Shown here piece after piece: positions 1 to 5,536 of a stretch of 5,995 nt of DNA. Numbering within the stretch: position 1 is the stretch's first letter; each line of letters begins with the position of its first letter. This stretch comes from JBBEBE01 sp051746765 (GTDB taxonomy: Bacteria > Bacteroidota > Rhodothermia > Balneolales > Balneolaceae). A program made the translations under genes and the position numbers. The stretch lies in contig JBNJFK010000143.1 in NCBI GenBank assembly GCA_051746765.1, forward strand, positions 1 to 5,995. The letters are read 5' to 3'. The notes beneath the pieces were generated by a model. The model was not told the origin of the DNA and searched no databases. It worked only from the letters and a program-made list of their open reading frames with translations.

Positions 1-1342
1 TGCGATGACGGTTCTGCCCGTCCAGATCCATGAGATACATGCGCGACAGAGATGCCGGCGAGCCGTCGGCAAAGAGGATGCCGTCACCCCTCGGGTGCCA
101 GTCGGGATCTGTTCCGGTGGTCCCGCTCTCCGAGAGTCGGGTGGGGTGATCACCATCCTCCTCGACCGCCCAGATTGTGGAGTCACTCCCGTCCCGGATC
201 GTAAAGAGGATATGAGAGCCATCCGGGGACCAGGCCGGAGTCGAGGCGTTTCCCTGAGAGGGGCTGTGAACCAGGGAGGTATTACCCTGCAGGTCGGTTT
301 CGTGGATCTCGCCATTGAGGATAAAGAGGATTCGATCGTCTGCCGGGCTCCAGGCGGGTGAGAATCCCTCGACCTCCAGAGACTCCTGATTGTCGCCGTC
401 GGCATCCATCACCCAGAGGATGTAGGCACCATCGTCCTGATTCCGGTTGGAGGCGAAAACGATCCGGCTCCGATCGGAAGACCAGTCCGGTTGCAAATCC
501 CATCCACTGTCATCTGTGAGCTGCTCCTTGTTGCTTCCGTTGGGATCGGCAACCCAGATATCGAAGGGGACGTCACATCCGGTTCCCTGGGAGCAGTCTT
601 CCCGATACTGGTAGGTGATCCGGCCGTCGTCAGGGTCGCTGAGGCTGCCGGCAAGTTCCCATTCGAGATCCGAAGTTTCTCCCAACACCAGCCGTGATTG
701 GATGGGAGCCTCCCTGTTATCGTGAGAAACTGTGAGCTGAACCGGCCCTTCCATACCGGAGAGTTCAAACTGACCGGAAGCGTCACTGACATCCTCGATC
801 GGAGTATCGTCGTTGGTCGTAATCACGGCTCCTTCAACGGGGGTACCGCTTTCCTGATCGACCACGGTACCGCTAACCGAATAGGAAGCGGGGTCATCGC
901 TTCCGGGGTCATCTCCGTTTGAATCTCCACCCGAGTCGTCTGCCGGCTCCACGGTAATGTCCGGACCATCCGCTTCCTCGTCGCCGACCTGGACCCGCAA
1001 GGTGCCACTGGCTGTCCCTTCGGGAACCAAAACCACAATCTCGTTGTCGCTTGCGCTTTCAATCTCCAATTCTTGCTCGTCAATCCAGACCGTGGTTTCG
1101 GAATCGTCTCCTTGGAGCGCTTCTCCTTCGATGGTGAGGGTTTCTCCTGCCGACAGATCGGTCGGGGTTACGTCAGTAACCGTCAAAGTAGGCGTATCAT
1201 CGGTTTCGTTTCCGTTTCCACCTCCGTCGACACTGTCGGATCCGGACCCCGAGCCGGTTCCCGGATCGGACGGTGTTTCCGTACAGGCGGCAAGAAGGGT
1301 GAGCGAGAGAAAAAAGACGGAGAGAGGACGCAACAACATCAT
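1..1342 (-). CDS. Secreted lipoprotein with IPT/TIG, carboxypeptidase-regulatory-like and TolB-type (PD40) propeller repeats; C-terminus beyond the window
   Basis: An uninterrupted frame of 447 codons runs from the ATG at 1342-1340 off the left edge. Residues 1-19 form a lipoprotein signal peptide with lipobox LAAC, so Cys20 should be lipidated. A Gly/Ser/Asp-rich tether follows (about 21-48). Residues 51-131 read as an IPT/TIG immunoglobulin-like domain (VTPTDLSAGETLTIEGEAL). An acidic linker (132-150) leads to a carboxypeptidase-regulatory-like fold at about 154-230 (VSGTVVDQESGTPVEGAVI). From about 242 onward there are repeated PD40 blades of the TolB type, such as PAWSPDGSHILFT and DIWVADPNGSNKEQLTDD. 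Cys250 and Cys256 could form a local disulfide. The likely site is the cell surface or outer membrane, perhaps binding protein or glycan; the ligand is unknown. The protein is markedly acidic. A second ATG directly follows the first, so the start could be 1342 or 1339. The gene diverges from the antiporter at 1476. The domain calls are strong, the role is not. Confidence 0.88.
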   Translation of the reverse strand, partial: MMLLRPLSVFFLSLTLLAACTETPSDPGTGSGSGSDSVDGGGNGNETDDTPTLTVTDVTPTDLSAGETLTIEGEALQGDDSETTVWIDEQELEIESASDNEIVVLVPEGTASGTLRVQVGDEEADGPDITVEPADDSGGDSNGDDPGSDDPASYSVSGTVVDQESGTPVEGAVITTNDDTPIEDVSDASGQFELSGMEGPVQLTVSHDNREAPIQSRLVLGETSDLEWELAGSLSDPDDGRITYQYREDCSQGTGCDVPFDIWVADPNGSNKEQLTDDSGWDLQPDWSSDRSRIVFASNRNQDDGAYILWVMDADGDNQESLEVEGFSPAWSPADDRILFILNGEIHETDLQGNTSLVHSPSQGNASTPAWSPDGSHILFTIRDGSDSTIWAVEEDGDHPTRLSESGTTGTDPDWHPRGDGILFADGSPASLSRMYLMDLDGQNRHR

Positions 1343-1475
1343 GACTCGAGCTTGGTTGGGTTTATAAAGGACGACCCGTCACACATGAATCGGGTTCTAC
1401 AGTGGCCGAAGAGTTCGTATACTTCTGAAACGGGCCTAAAACCTACAAAACCTTGAATTAAAAGGGTAGAAAGAG
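1343..1475. promoter_or_regulatory. Divergent intergenic region between lipoprotein and antiporter genes; weak candidate promoters
   Basis: This 133-bp gap must hold the promoters of both flanking genes. Toward the lipoprotein (minus), TATAAA lies at 1361-1366 with TTCATG 17 bp upstream at 1384-1389; the -10 is good and the -35 poor. Toward the antiporter (plus), TATACT lies at 1418-1423, with a poor -35 (TTCTAC, 1395-1400) 17 bp before it. Neither start codon has a clear Shine-Dalgarno sequence, which is common in Bacteroidota-like genomes. No palindromic operator stood out. These boxes are pattern matches only. Confidence 0.3.
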
Positions 1476-2435
1476 ATGGGAGATTGGATCTTGCCGGTGA
1501 TGGTGATGATCATCGGATGGGGGCTTCTTGTCTGGAGCGCCAATCGATTTGTAAGTGGTGCGGCAGCGTTGGCTAGTCGCTGGAAGCTCTCACCGCTACT
1601 GATCGGTATGGTAGTGGTCGGATTCGGGACATCGGCTCCCGAGCTTCTGGTCTCCTCGATCGCTTCCTGGCAAGGGGCGTCCGGGATCGCACTGGGGAAC
1701 ATCGTTGGTTCCAATATTTTGAATATTTCGCTCATCCTGGCCCTGGCTATCCTGTTTACGCCCATTGCGGTACAACCATCGGTGAATCGGGTGCAGCTTC
1801 CACTTCTGCTAATCGTGAGCGGGGGGGTGTTGTTATTGGGATGGGACGGGACGCTTGACAGGATCGACTCGGTGGCGCTTTTGGGTCTGTTTTCGGTCTG
1901 GATTGTGATGTTGATTCGCGCTTCGCGGGCTTCGTATAATCCGACAATGGAACCGGAAGCAACGTTGGATCGGGAGGAGCCCCATCCAATCCGCACCGCG
2001 CTGCTCGGACTCTTTGTTCTGCTGGTCAGCTCCCGATTGTTGGTCTGGGGTGCCGTCGAGATGGCCCGCAGCTTCGGGATGTCGGAGCTGGTCATCGGAC
2101 TTACCATCGTTGGGTTGGGAACTTCCCTTCCGGAGCTCGCCTCGGCTGTGGTGTCTGCTCGTCGTGGCCAGTCGGAACTGGTGTTGGGAAATATTGTCGG
2201 GTCGAACCTGTTCAACCTGATGGCCGTCGCTGGTGTAGCCGGACTTCTTCGACCCTTGATGATCGGAGACGCGCTGCTGCTTCGCGACCTTCCGGTGTCG
2301 ATCGGGATCACGGTATTGCTCACAATCTTTGCTGCCGGAAAAGCCTGGAAAGGCGAGCTTCAGCGGTGGGAGGGAGGGATTCTGCTTGCGATCTACATTG
2401 CCTACACCGCGTGGTTGTTGGTTGGATCGTCTTAA
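1476..2435 (+). CDS. CaCA-family calcium/sodium antiporter (YrbG type), first of a tandem pair
   Basis: This 319-residue inner-membrane protein is almost entirely hydrophobic, with about ten predicted membrane segments in two inverted halves, as in the YrbG branch of the Ca2+/cation antiporter superfamily. The first alpha repeat carries GFGTSAPE (49-56) and GNIVGSN (74-80). The second carries GLGTSLPE (213-220) and GNIVGSN (238-244). The acidic residues Glu56 and Glu220 and the Asn/Ser of the GSN motifs are the expected cation ligands. A polar, acidic loop (about 150-172) separates the halves. It probably exchanges Ca2+ for Na+ or H+ across the inner membrane; the actual ion cannot be read from the sequence. 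Length is normal and both repeats are intact. The ATG is preceded only by a purine stretch (AGAAAGAG). A paralogue follows 122 bp downstream on the same strand. Confidence 0.93.
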   Translation: MGDWILPVMVMIIGWGLLVWSANRFVSGAAALASRWKLSPLLIGMVVVGFGTSAPELLVSSIASWQGASGIALGNIVGSNILNISLILALAILFTPIAVQPSVNRVQLPLLLIVSGGVLLLGWDGTLDRIDSVALLGLFSVWIVMLIRASRASYNPTMEPEATLDREEPHPIRTALLGLFVLLVSSRLLVWGAVEMARSFGMSELVIGLTIVGLGTSLPELASAVVSARRGQSELVLGNIVGSNLFNLMAVAGVAGLLRPLMIGDALLLRDLPVSIGITVLLTIFAAGKAWKGELQRWEGGILLAIYIAYTAWLLVGSS

Positions 2436-2557
2436 AGGAGCCGGTTCAGCCCGAGTCAACCGTACTGATCATCAAGTGGGCAAACCTTGAGTTCTTCTGA
2501 CTGGGAAGATTATTTTCGGTAAACTTGAACGCGTCACGATAACCAACATTTTTCTGC
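2436..2557 (+). promoter_or_regulatory. Gap between the two antiporter genes; possible Bacteroidota-type promoter
   Basis: The 122-bp spacer has no convincing terminator; the best hairpin is a 5-bp CGGTT/AACCG pair with no T tract. It holds a possible Bacteroidota-type promoter: CTTG ending at 2489, 21 bp of spacing, then TATTTTCG at 2511-2518. That is one mismatch from the TAnnTTTG -7 element. The second antiporter may therefore have its own start site as well as read-through from the first gene. Confidence 0.25.
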
Positions 2558-3547
2558 ATGCTCTATCCCTTGATCGCTCTTCTGGCTGGCCTGATTCTTC
2601 TCGTTTGGAGCGCGGATCGATTTGTAGGAGCGTCGGCAACAGCCGCTCGTCATCTGGGAATGCCGCCACTTCTGATCGGGATGGTCGTAATCGGTTTCGG
2701 AACATCTGCACCGGAGATGGTCGTATCGGCCATTTCGTCACTGGAGGGGAATCCCGGCATTGCGCTGGGGAATGCATACGGGTCCAATATCTCCAACATT
2801 GCCCTCATTTTGGGGATCACGGCACTCATGATCCCGGTCCGGATGCACTCCCGTGTGTTGCGACGCGAATTGCCGATCCTGATCGCCGTGACGGCTCTGG
2901 CTGCATGGCAGGTGTGGGATGGCGAGATCACCCGATTGGATGCCATCGTTCTGGCGATTGTTTTCATCTCCCTGATGGGGTGGAGCATCTGGCAAGGGTA
3001 CCATGGGGAAGCCGATTCGTTCTCCGAAGATGTCGAAGAGATGGTCGGGGAGAGTCCGATGACGCTCAAGCAGTCGCTCCTCCATCTTGCATTTGGCCTT
3101 GTGATTCTGATCGCAAGCTCCCGACTTCTGGTCTGGGGGGCAGTGGAAGTGGCTCGGGCGATGGGGATTCACGAGATGGTCATCGGGTTGACGATCGTGG
3201 CCATCGGGACATCCCTTCCGGAGCTCGCCTCCACGATGGCGGCAGTCAAGAGGGGAGAGCACGACATGGCGCTCGGCAACATCATCGGGTCCAACCTGTT
3301 CAACACACTGGCGGTGGTGAGTATTGCCGGCTTGATCCACCCGATGGCAGTAGAGCCTGAAGTTTTCTCGCGTGACATGCTGGTGGTTGCATCCCTGACC
3401 GTGATCCTCTTTCTGATGGGGTTCAGCCCGAAAGGGATCGGAAAGGGACGGGTGAACCGGTTCGAAGGCGGCTTGTTGCTTGCCATCTTTTTCGCCTATA
3501 CCCTCTATTTGGTTTTGACGACCCTACCTGTGCATGTGATTGGATAG
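2558..3547 (+). CDS. CaCA-family calcium/sodium antiporter (YrbG type), second of a tandem pair
   Basis: This 329-residue integral membrane protein is a clear paralogue of its upstream neighbour. Shared stretches include LLIGMVVxGFGTSAPE near the N-terminus, SSRLLVWGAVE at the start of the second half, and GLTIVxxGTSLPELAS. Alpha repeat 1 has GFGTSAPE (46-53) and GNAYGSN (71-77). Alpha repeat 2 has IGTSLPE (216-222) and GNIIGSN (240-246). The change from GN-I-V-GSN to GN-A-Y-GSN in repeat 1 is the main departure from the sister protein. The central loop (about 149-168) is strongly acidic and might bind cations or regulate the exchanger; that is inference. The start ATG has no visible Shine-Dalgarno sequence but matches the start of the paralogue after alignment. 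The 3' end overlaps the convergent arsC by 24 bp, with no terminator between them. Confidence 0.93.
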   Translation: MLYPLIALLAGLILLVWSADRFVGASATAARHLGMPPLLIGMVVIGFGTSAPEMVVSAISSLEGNPGIALGNAYGSNISNIALILGITALMIPVRMHSRVLRRELPILIAVTALAAWQVWDGEITRLDAIVLAIVFISLMGWSIWQGYHGEADSFSEDVEEMVGESPMTLKQSLLHLAFGLVILIASSRLLVWGAVEVARAMGIHEMVIGLTIVAIGTSLPELASTMAAVKRGEHDMALGNIIGSNLFNTLAVVSIAGLIHPMAVEPEVFSRDMLVVASLTVILFLMGFSPKGIGKGRVNRFEGGLLLAIFFAYTLYLVLTTLPVHVIG

Positions 3548-3973
3548 CCCCATCTCGTCTGTGAGTTCGGCCAGGTAGTCTCGTATCTGCTCTCGCACGT
3601 CCCGAAAGGATTGGGCGATCTCCTCTTCGCTTCCGTCGGCTTTGGCCGGATCCGGAAAATTGTGGTGGACGCTTTTGACGGCTGACGGGAAGACGGGGCA
3701 GCGCTCCTTTGCATGATCACATACGGTAATGACCAAATCCATCGGGATGTCCAGATATTCGTCGATGTGATTGGAGGTGTGATCGGAGAGATCGATGCCA
3801 ATCTCGTTCATGATTGCGATGGCTCGCGGGTTTACCCCGTGGGTTTCGACCCCGGCGCTGTAGACGTTCGCTTGATCTTCCAGCATCGCTTTGAGAAACC
3901 CCTCGGCAATCTGGCTGCGACAGCTGTTTCCGGTGCAGAGGACCAGGATGTTTTTCGGATTGGATGCGCCCAT
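3524..3973 (-). CDS. arsC: Arsenate reductase, thioredoxin-coupled (low-molecular-weight phosphatase fold)
   Basis: This 149-residue cytosolic enzyme reduces arsenate to arsenite. The N-terminal P-loop CTGNSCRS supplies the nucleophile Cys13 and the oxyanion-binding Arg19. The pair Cys85 and Cys92 in VCDHAKERCP matches the redox relay Cys82/Cys89 of the plasmid pI258 enzyme, so regeneration should be by thioredoxin rather than glutaredoxin. Asp108 in FPDPA fits the general acid. By recalled alignment, Asn16, Glu24 and Ser39 match potassium-site residues of the pI258 enzyme, while its Asp65 is replaced by Asn68. I chose the ATG at 3973-3971 rather than an upstream in-frame start at 4054. It places the P-loop at the usual distance, and it overlaps the stop of the preceding gene by one base (TGATG), indicating translational coupling. 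It is the last gene of the ars operon and overlaps the antiporter gene tail to tail. Confidence 0.95.
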   Translation of the reverse strand: MGASNPKNILVLCTGNSCRSQIAEGFLKAMLEDQANVYSAGVETHGVNPRAIAIMNEIGIDLSDHTSNHIDEYLDIPMDLVITVCDHAKERCPVFPSAVKSVHHNFPDPAKADGSEEEIAQSFRDVREQIRDYLAELTDEMGLSNHMHR

Positions 3974-4440
3974 CAGCAGCACCCCCCGCCCGGAGTACAG
4001 GCCGAAACGTCGGCTCCAACCATTTCCGGCTGCTCTGTTTCCGGAATACCGCACTGATCCTTGGCCAGGCAGTCGGTTTTACGTACAGTCAGAACAAACT
4101 CCCGGGTGGTGGGTTCAAACTCCAGGTTGTAGAGACCAACGGTTTCTCTCTGGTACTCCACAACAACCGGAAGATCATCGGTTCCCAACACCGGCAGTGC
4201 CAACTCCAGAATCCGATTCAGTTTGGTTGGACTCAGGCGGTGATCGGTATCCTCGGCCGTCCAAACCTGCAGGGTGAGCTGTCGGTCCGTGCGAGTGGTT
4301 CCTCCACAATCGATGAATGATTTGGTCGTGATGCCCGCTTCGGTAATATGAAAATGTTCTGGGAGATAGCTTCCATCTGGAAGACGAACGGTTAGCTCGT
4401 CCAGATAGGAGAGGTGGTAGGTTAATTCGGATCGTTTCAT
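3973..4440 (-). CDS. DUF6428-like protein of the ars operon, with cysteine-rich C-terminal tail
   Basis: This is a 155-residue soluble protein with no signal peptide or membrane segment. From memory it resembles DUF6428, found mainly in Bacteroidota-related genomes beside arsenic genes; the core HFHITEAGITTKSFIDCGG (residues 29-47) is the part I recognise. No biochemical role is known to me. The core mixes short beta strands and helices. The C-terminal third adds cysteines at 124, 130, 148, 154 and 155, ending in GGGCC; with Cys45 that makes six. Such clustered, partly vicinal thiols could bind As(III) or another soft metal, or serve as a redox relay to ArsC, but this is inference. The gene starts 44 bp after arsR and its stop overlaps the arsC start by one base, so it is co-transcribed and probably stoichiometrically coupled to ArsC. 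Confidence 0.8.
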   Translation of the reverse strand: MKRSELTYHLSYLDELTVRLPDGSYLPEHFHITEAGITTKSFIDCGGTTRTDRQLTLQVWTAEDTDHRLSPTKLNRILELALPVLGTDDLPVVVEYQRETVGLYNLEFEPTTREFVLTVRKTDCLAKDQCGIPETEQPEMVGADVSACTPGGGCC

Positions 4441-4484
4441 GAGAGTTCTTCGGCGTTGGTTTTTATGAATTCAATGCGTTTTAC

Positions 4485-4823
4485 TCAGCAACAGCTTCCG
4501 TTCGGTGAATCAGCCGTGCACTGGGTAAGAAGTTCGGTGAGAAAGTGGTGAACCTGGGCAATAACGTCGGGATCGATGCAGTAGCAGAGGCGATTTCCGC
4601 TCACCGTTCCCTGGATGATGCCCGCCTCTTTGAGCGCTTTCAAATGCTGAGAGACGGTTGCCTGGGCGATCGGGAGTTCGTTGACCAGGTCGCCACAAAC
4701 GCAGCTTTTTTCACGAAGAAGCTGCTCCAAAATGGCGATGCGGGCGGGATGTCCCATCGCTTTGAGGCGATTGGCCATCTCAATCTGTGCCGGTCGGTAA
4801 TCGGTTGTTTTGGTAATGCCCAT
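4485..4823 (-). CDS. arsR: ArsR/SmtB-family arsenic-responsive transcriptional repressor
   Basis: This 112-residue winged-helix repressor is the first gene of the ars operon. Residues about 15-95 hold the fold: NRLKAMGHPARIAILEQLL, the sensor-helix motif CVCGDL (Cys41, Cys43), the recognition helix around AQATVSQHLKALKEAG (53-68), and the beta-wing GTVSGNRLCYCID (72-84). The CxC pair matches the CVC of E. coli ArsR, but the third cysteine of that CVCDLC site is Val47 here. Further cysteines at 80, 82, 102, 111 and 112 could supply the third thiolate, especially the C-terminal NGSCC tail. It should repress its own promoter and release it on binding As(III) or Sb(III). The ATG at 4823-4821 lacks a Shine-Dalgarno sequence, but 14 bp upstream of it there is a perfect inverted repeat that fits an operator. 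Confidence 0.95.
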   Translation of the reverse strand: MGITKTTDYRPAQIEMANRLKAMGHPARIAILEQLLREKSCVCGDLVNELPIAQATVSQHLKALKEAGIIQGTVSGNRLCYCIDPDVIAQVHHFLTELLTQCTADSPNGSCC

Positions 4824-4837
4824 ACATTTTCAATCGG

Positions 4838-4859
4838 TTCATCGCGATATTACGATGAA
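4838..4859. promoter_or_regulatory. Candidate ArsR operator: perfect 7-bp inverted repeat
   Basis: TTCATCG at 4838-4844 and CGATGAA at 4853-4859 form a perfect inverted repeat with an 8-bp spacer, 22 bp in all. That size suits a dimeric winged-helix repressor. It lies 14 bp upstream of the arsR start codon and encloses the -10 box of the likely arsR promoter, so bound ArsR would block polymerase. Assignment to ArsR rests on position and symmetry. Confidence 0.6.
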
Positions 4860-4875
4860 TAAAGCCAAAAGGCAA
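4847..4875 (-). promoter_or_regulatory. Likely sigma70-type promoter of the ars operon
   Basis: Reading the minus strand, TTGCCT (4875-4870) is followed after exactly 17 bp by TAATAT (4852-4847). Each hexamer matches four of six consensus bases with ideal spacing. The predicted transcription start is near 4840, giving a leader of roughly 17 nt before arsR. The -10 box sits in the spacer of the inverted repeat at 4838-4859. Confidence 0.5.
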
Positions 4876-4995
4876 AACGAATCGCTGGATATACCTAGAA
4901 GTGAAAAACGGGTCGTTCAGAAACCGACGGCCGACCTCGTCACGTTTGAAACCGTTTTGATTGAAGGGAGTTGCTGTGAGACGAGCTCAAAATAA
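4855..4995 (+). CDS. Putative 46-residue small protein with a Cys-Cys motif, divergent from arsR
   Basis: This open frame starts with the ATG at 4855 and ends with TAA at 4993-4995, immediately before a strong hairpin. The product is hydrophilic, lysine- and arginine-rich in its first half, and ends TVLIEGSCCETSSK, with vicinal Cys40-Cys41. I recognise no family. In favour: it fills the gap between arsR and the next terminator exactly, and its Gly-Ser-Cys-Cys echoes the ArsR tail. Against: there is no Shine-Dalgarno sequence, no clear plus-strand promoter, the start codon lies inside the ArsR operator, and the early codons ATA and AGA look rare for this genome. The frame also stays open upstream into the antisense of arsR, to an ATG at 4816, so chance openness is possible. 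If real, ArsR binding would probably affect its expression too. Confidence 0.28.
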   Translation: MNKAKRQNESLDIPRSEKRVVQKPTADLVTFETVLIEGSCCETSSK

Positions 4996-5024
4996 AAGGG
5001 GATCCCGCGAAAGGGATCCCCTTT
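4989..5024 (-). terminator. Strong intrinsic terminator for the outer-membrane barrel gene
   Basis: A perfect 12-bp stem pairs 4995-5006 (AAAGGGGATCCC) with 5013-5024 around a 6-nt loop, GCGAAA. On the minus strand it is followed by TTTTATTTT (4997-4989), a good U tract, and it lies 22 bp past the stop of the gene ending at 5047. On the plus strand the trailing T tract is poor, so termination of any plus-strand transcript from the 4855 region would be weaker. Confidence 0.85.
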
Positions 5025-5046
5025 GACATTTGATATAAATTAGCTC

Positions 5047-5526
5047 TTAGTTGAGGTAGAAACGGAATCCGAGATTTCCGTTGAACCCGAAATTGAAATC
5101 AGGGGCTACCCGAATTTGAGGTGCCAGTTCGAAGAAGAGGTCTACCGGTACATCCGTGAAGTTGAAACCGAACCCGGCCGGCAGTCGAAGCATGAACTGT
5201 TCATCAACGAAATCCTGGCTGTACCACTGAAAGCCGGCTCCCCCTCCATAGTAGTAGTGAAGGTCTCCGACTTCCCAATTCAGATCGGAATAGTACTTGT
5301 GAAAGAGATAGTCCAAAGAGGTGTAGAAGCTGGAACTGCCTTCGGAGGCATTGAAGGTAACGATACCGGCCAAGGCTTGATCCTGTGACGTCCAGGCCTT
5401 GTAACTGATGCCATCCGGTCCACCGATGGCTCCACCGATGCCAAATCCACGATCCTGTGCGTCGGCTGTCTGAGCAGCCAGGCCCAGGGCAGCAATCAAT
5501 AGCGTTGTAACGATCCACTTTTTCAT
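5047..5526 (-). CDS. Small outer-membrane beta-barrel protein (DUF3996/BAPKO_0422-like)
   Basis: This 159-residue protein is exported and probably inserted in the outer membrane. Residues 1-24 are a Sec signal peptide: a KK start, the core WIVTTLLIAALGLAA, and a likely cut after ADA. The mature part alternates aromatic or hydrophobic residues with small or polar ones in short strands, such as SSFYTSLDYLFHKYY, LHYYYGGGAGFQWY and VPVDLFFELAPQIRV. It ends in LGFRFYLN, like a terminal barrel strand. The early FGIGGAIGGPDGISYKAW and the late FELAPQIRVAPDFNFGFNG fit, from memory, the DUF3996/BAPKO_0422 family of about eight-stranded barrels; no substrate is known. I chose the ATG at 5526 over in-frame starts further upstream (to 5613) because it begins the signal peptide and has AGGA six bases before it. 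A strong terminator follows. Confidence 0.85.
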   Translation of the reverse strand: MKKWIVTTLLIAALGLAAQTADAQDRGFGIGGAIGGPDGISYKAWTSQDQALAGIVTFNASEGSSSFYTSLDYLFHKYYSDLNWEVGDLHYYYGGGAGFQWYSQDFVDEQFMLRLPAGFGFNFTDVPVDLFFELAPQIRVAPDFNFGFNGNLGFRFYLN

Positions 5527-5532
5527 AGCGTA

Positions 5533-5536
5533 TCCT
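5533..5536 (-). promoter_or_regulatory. Shine-Dalgarno site fixing the barrel-protein start
   Basis: AGGA on the minus strand lies 6 nt before the ATG at 5526-5524. It is the clearest ribosome-binding site in the window and supports starting at the signal peptide rather than at an earlier in-frame codon. Confidence 0.6.

Noticed and set aside
1435..1453. Repeated CCTAAAA / CCTACAAAA / CCT units before the first antiporter
   Set aside because: Units are unequal (7 and 9 bp) and very short; this is probably ordinary A-rich leader sequence.
5..1456. Several plus-strand frames of 68-136 codons
   Set aside because: All are opposite the single uninterrupted lipoprotein frame, which has a signal peptide and recognisable domains.
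1436..2323. 295-codon open frame on the minus strand opposite the first antiporter
   Set aside because: The translation is Ser/Thr/Arg/Pro-rich with no recognisable domain, and it lies fully antisense to an intact antiporter with conserved motifs.
1833..2459. 208-codon minus-strand frame across the end of the first antiporter
   Set aside because: It is polar and low in hydrophobic order, has no family resemblance, and is antisense to a conserved membrane protein.
2605..3360. 251-codon open frame on the plus strand inside the second antiporter
   Set aside because: It is a +1-type shadow of the real frame; its Gly/Arg/Asp/His-rich composition reflects codon bias and it has no motif.
1476..3547. 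The antiporters as the missing arsenite exporter
   Set aside because: They carry the CaCA alpha-repeat signatures, lack any similarity to ArsB or Acr3, and are transcribed from the opposite strand without the ArsR operator.
3974..4054. Upstream in-frame start for arsC that would add 27 residues
   Set aside because: The extra residues are Arg/Gly-rich, antisense-free coding sequence of the preceding gene read in another frame. The ATG at 3973 gives the normal P-loop position and a coupled TGATG junction.
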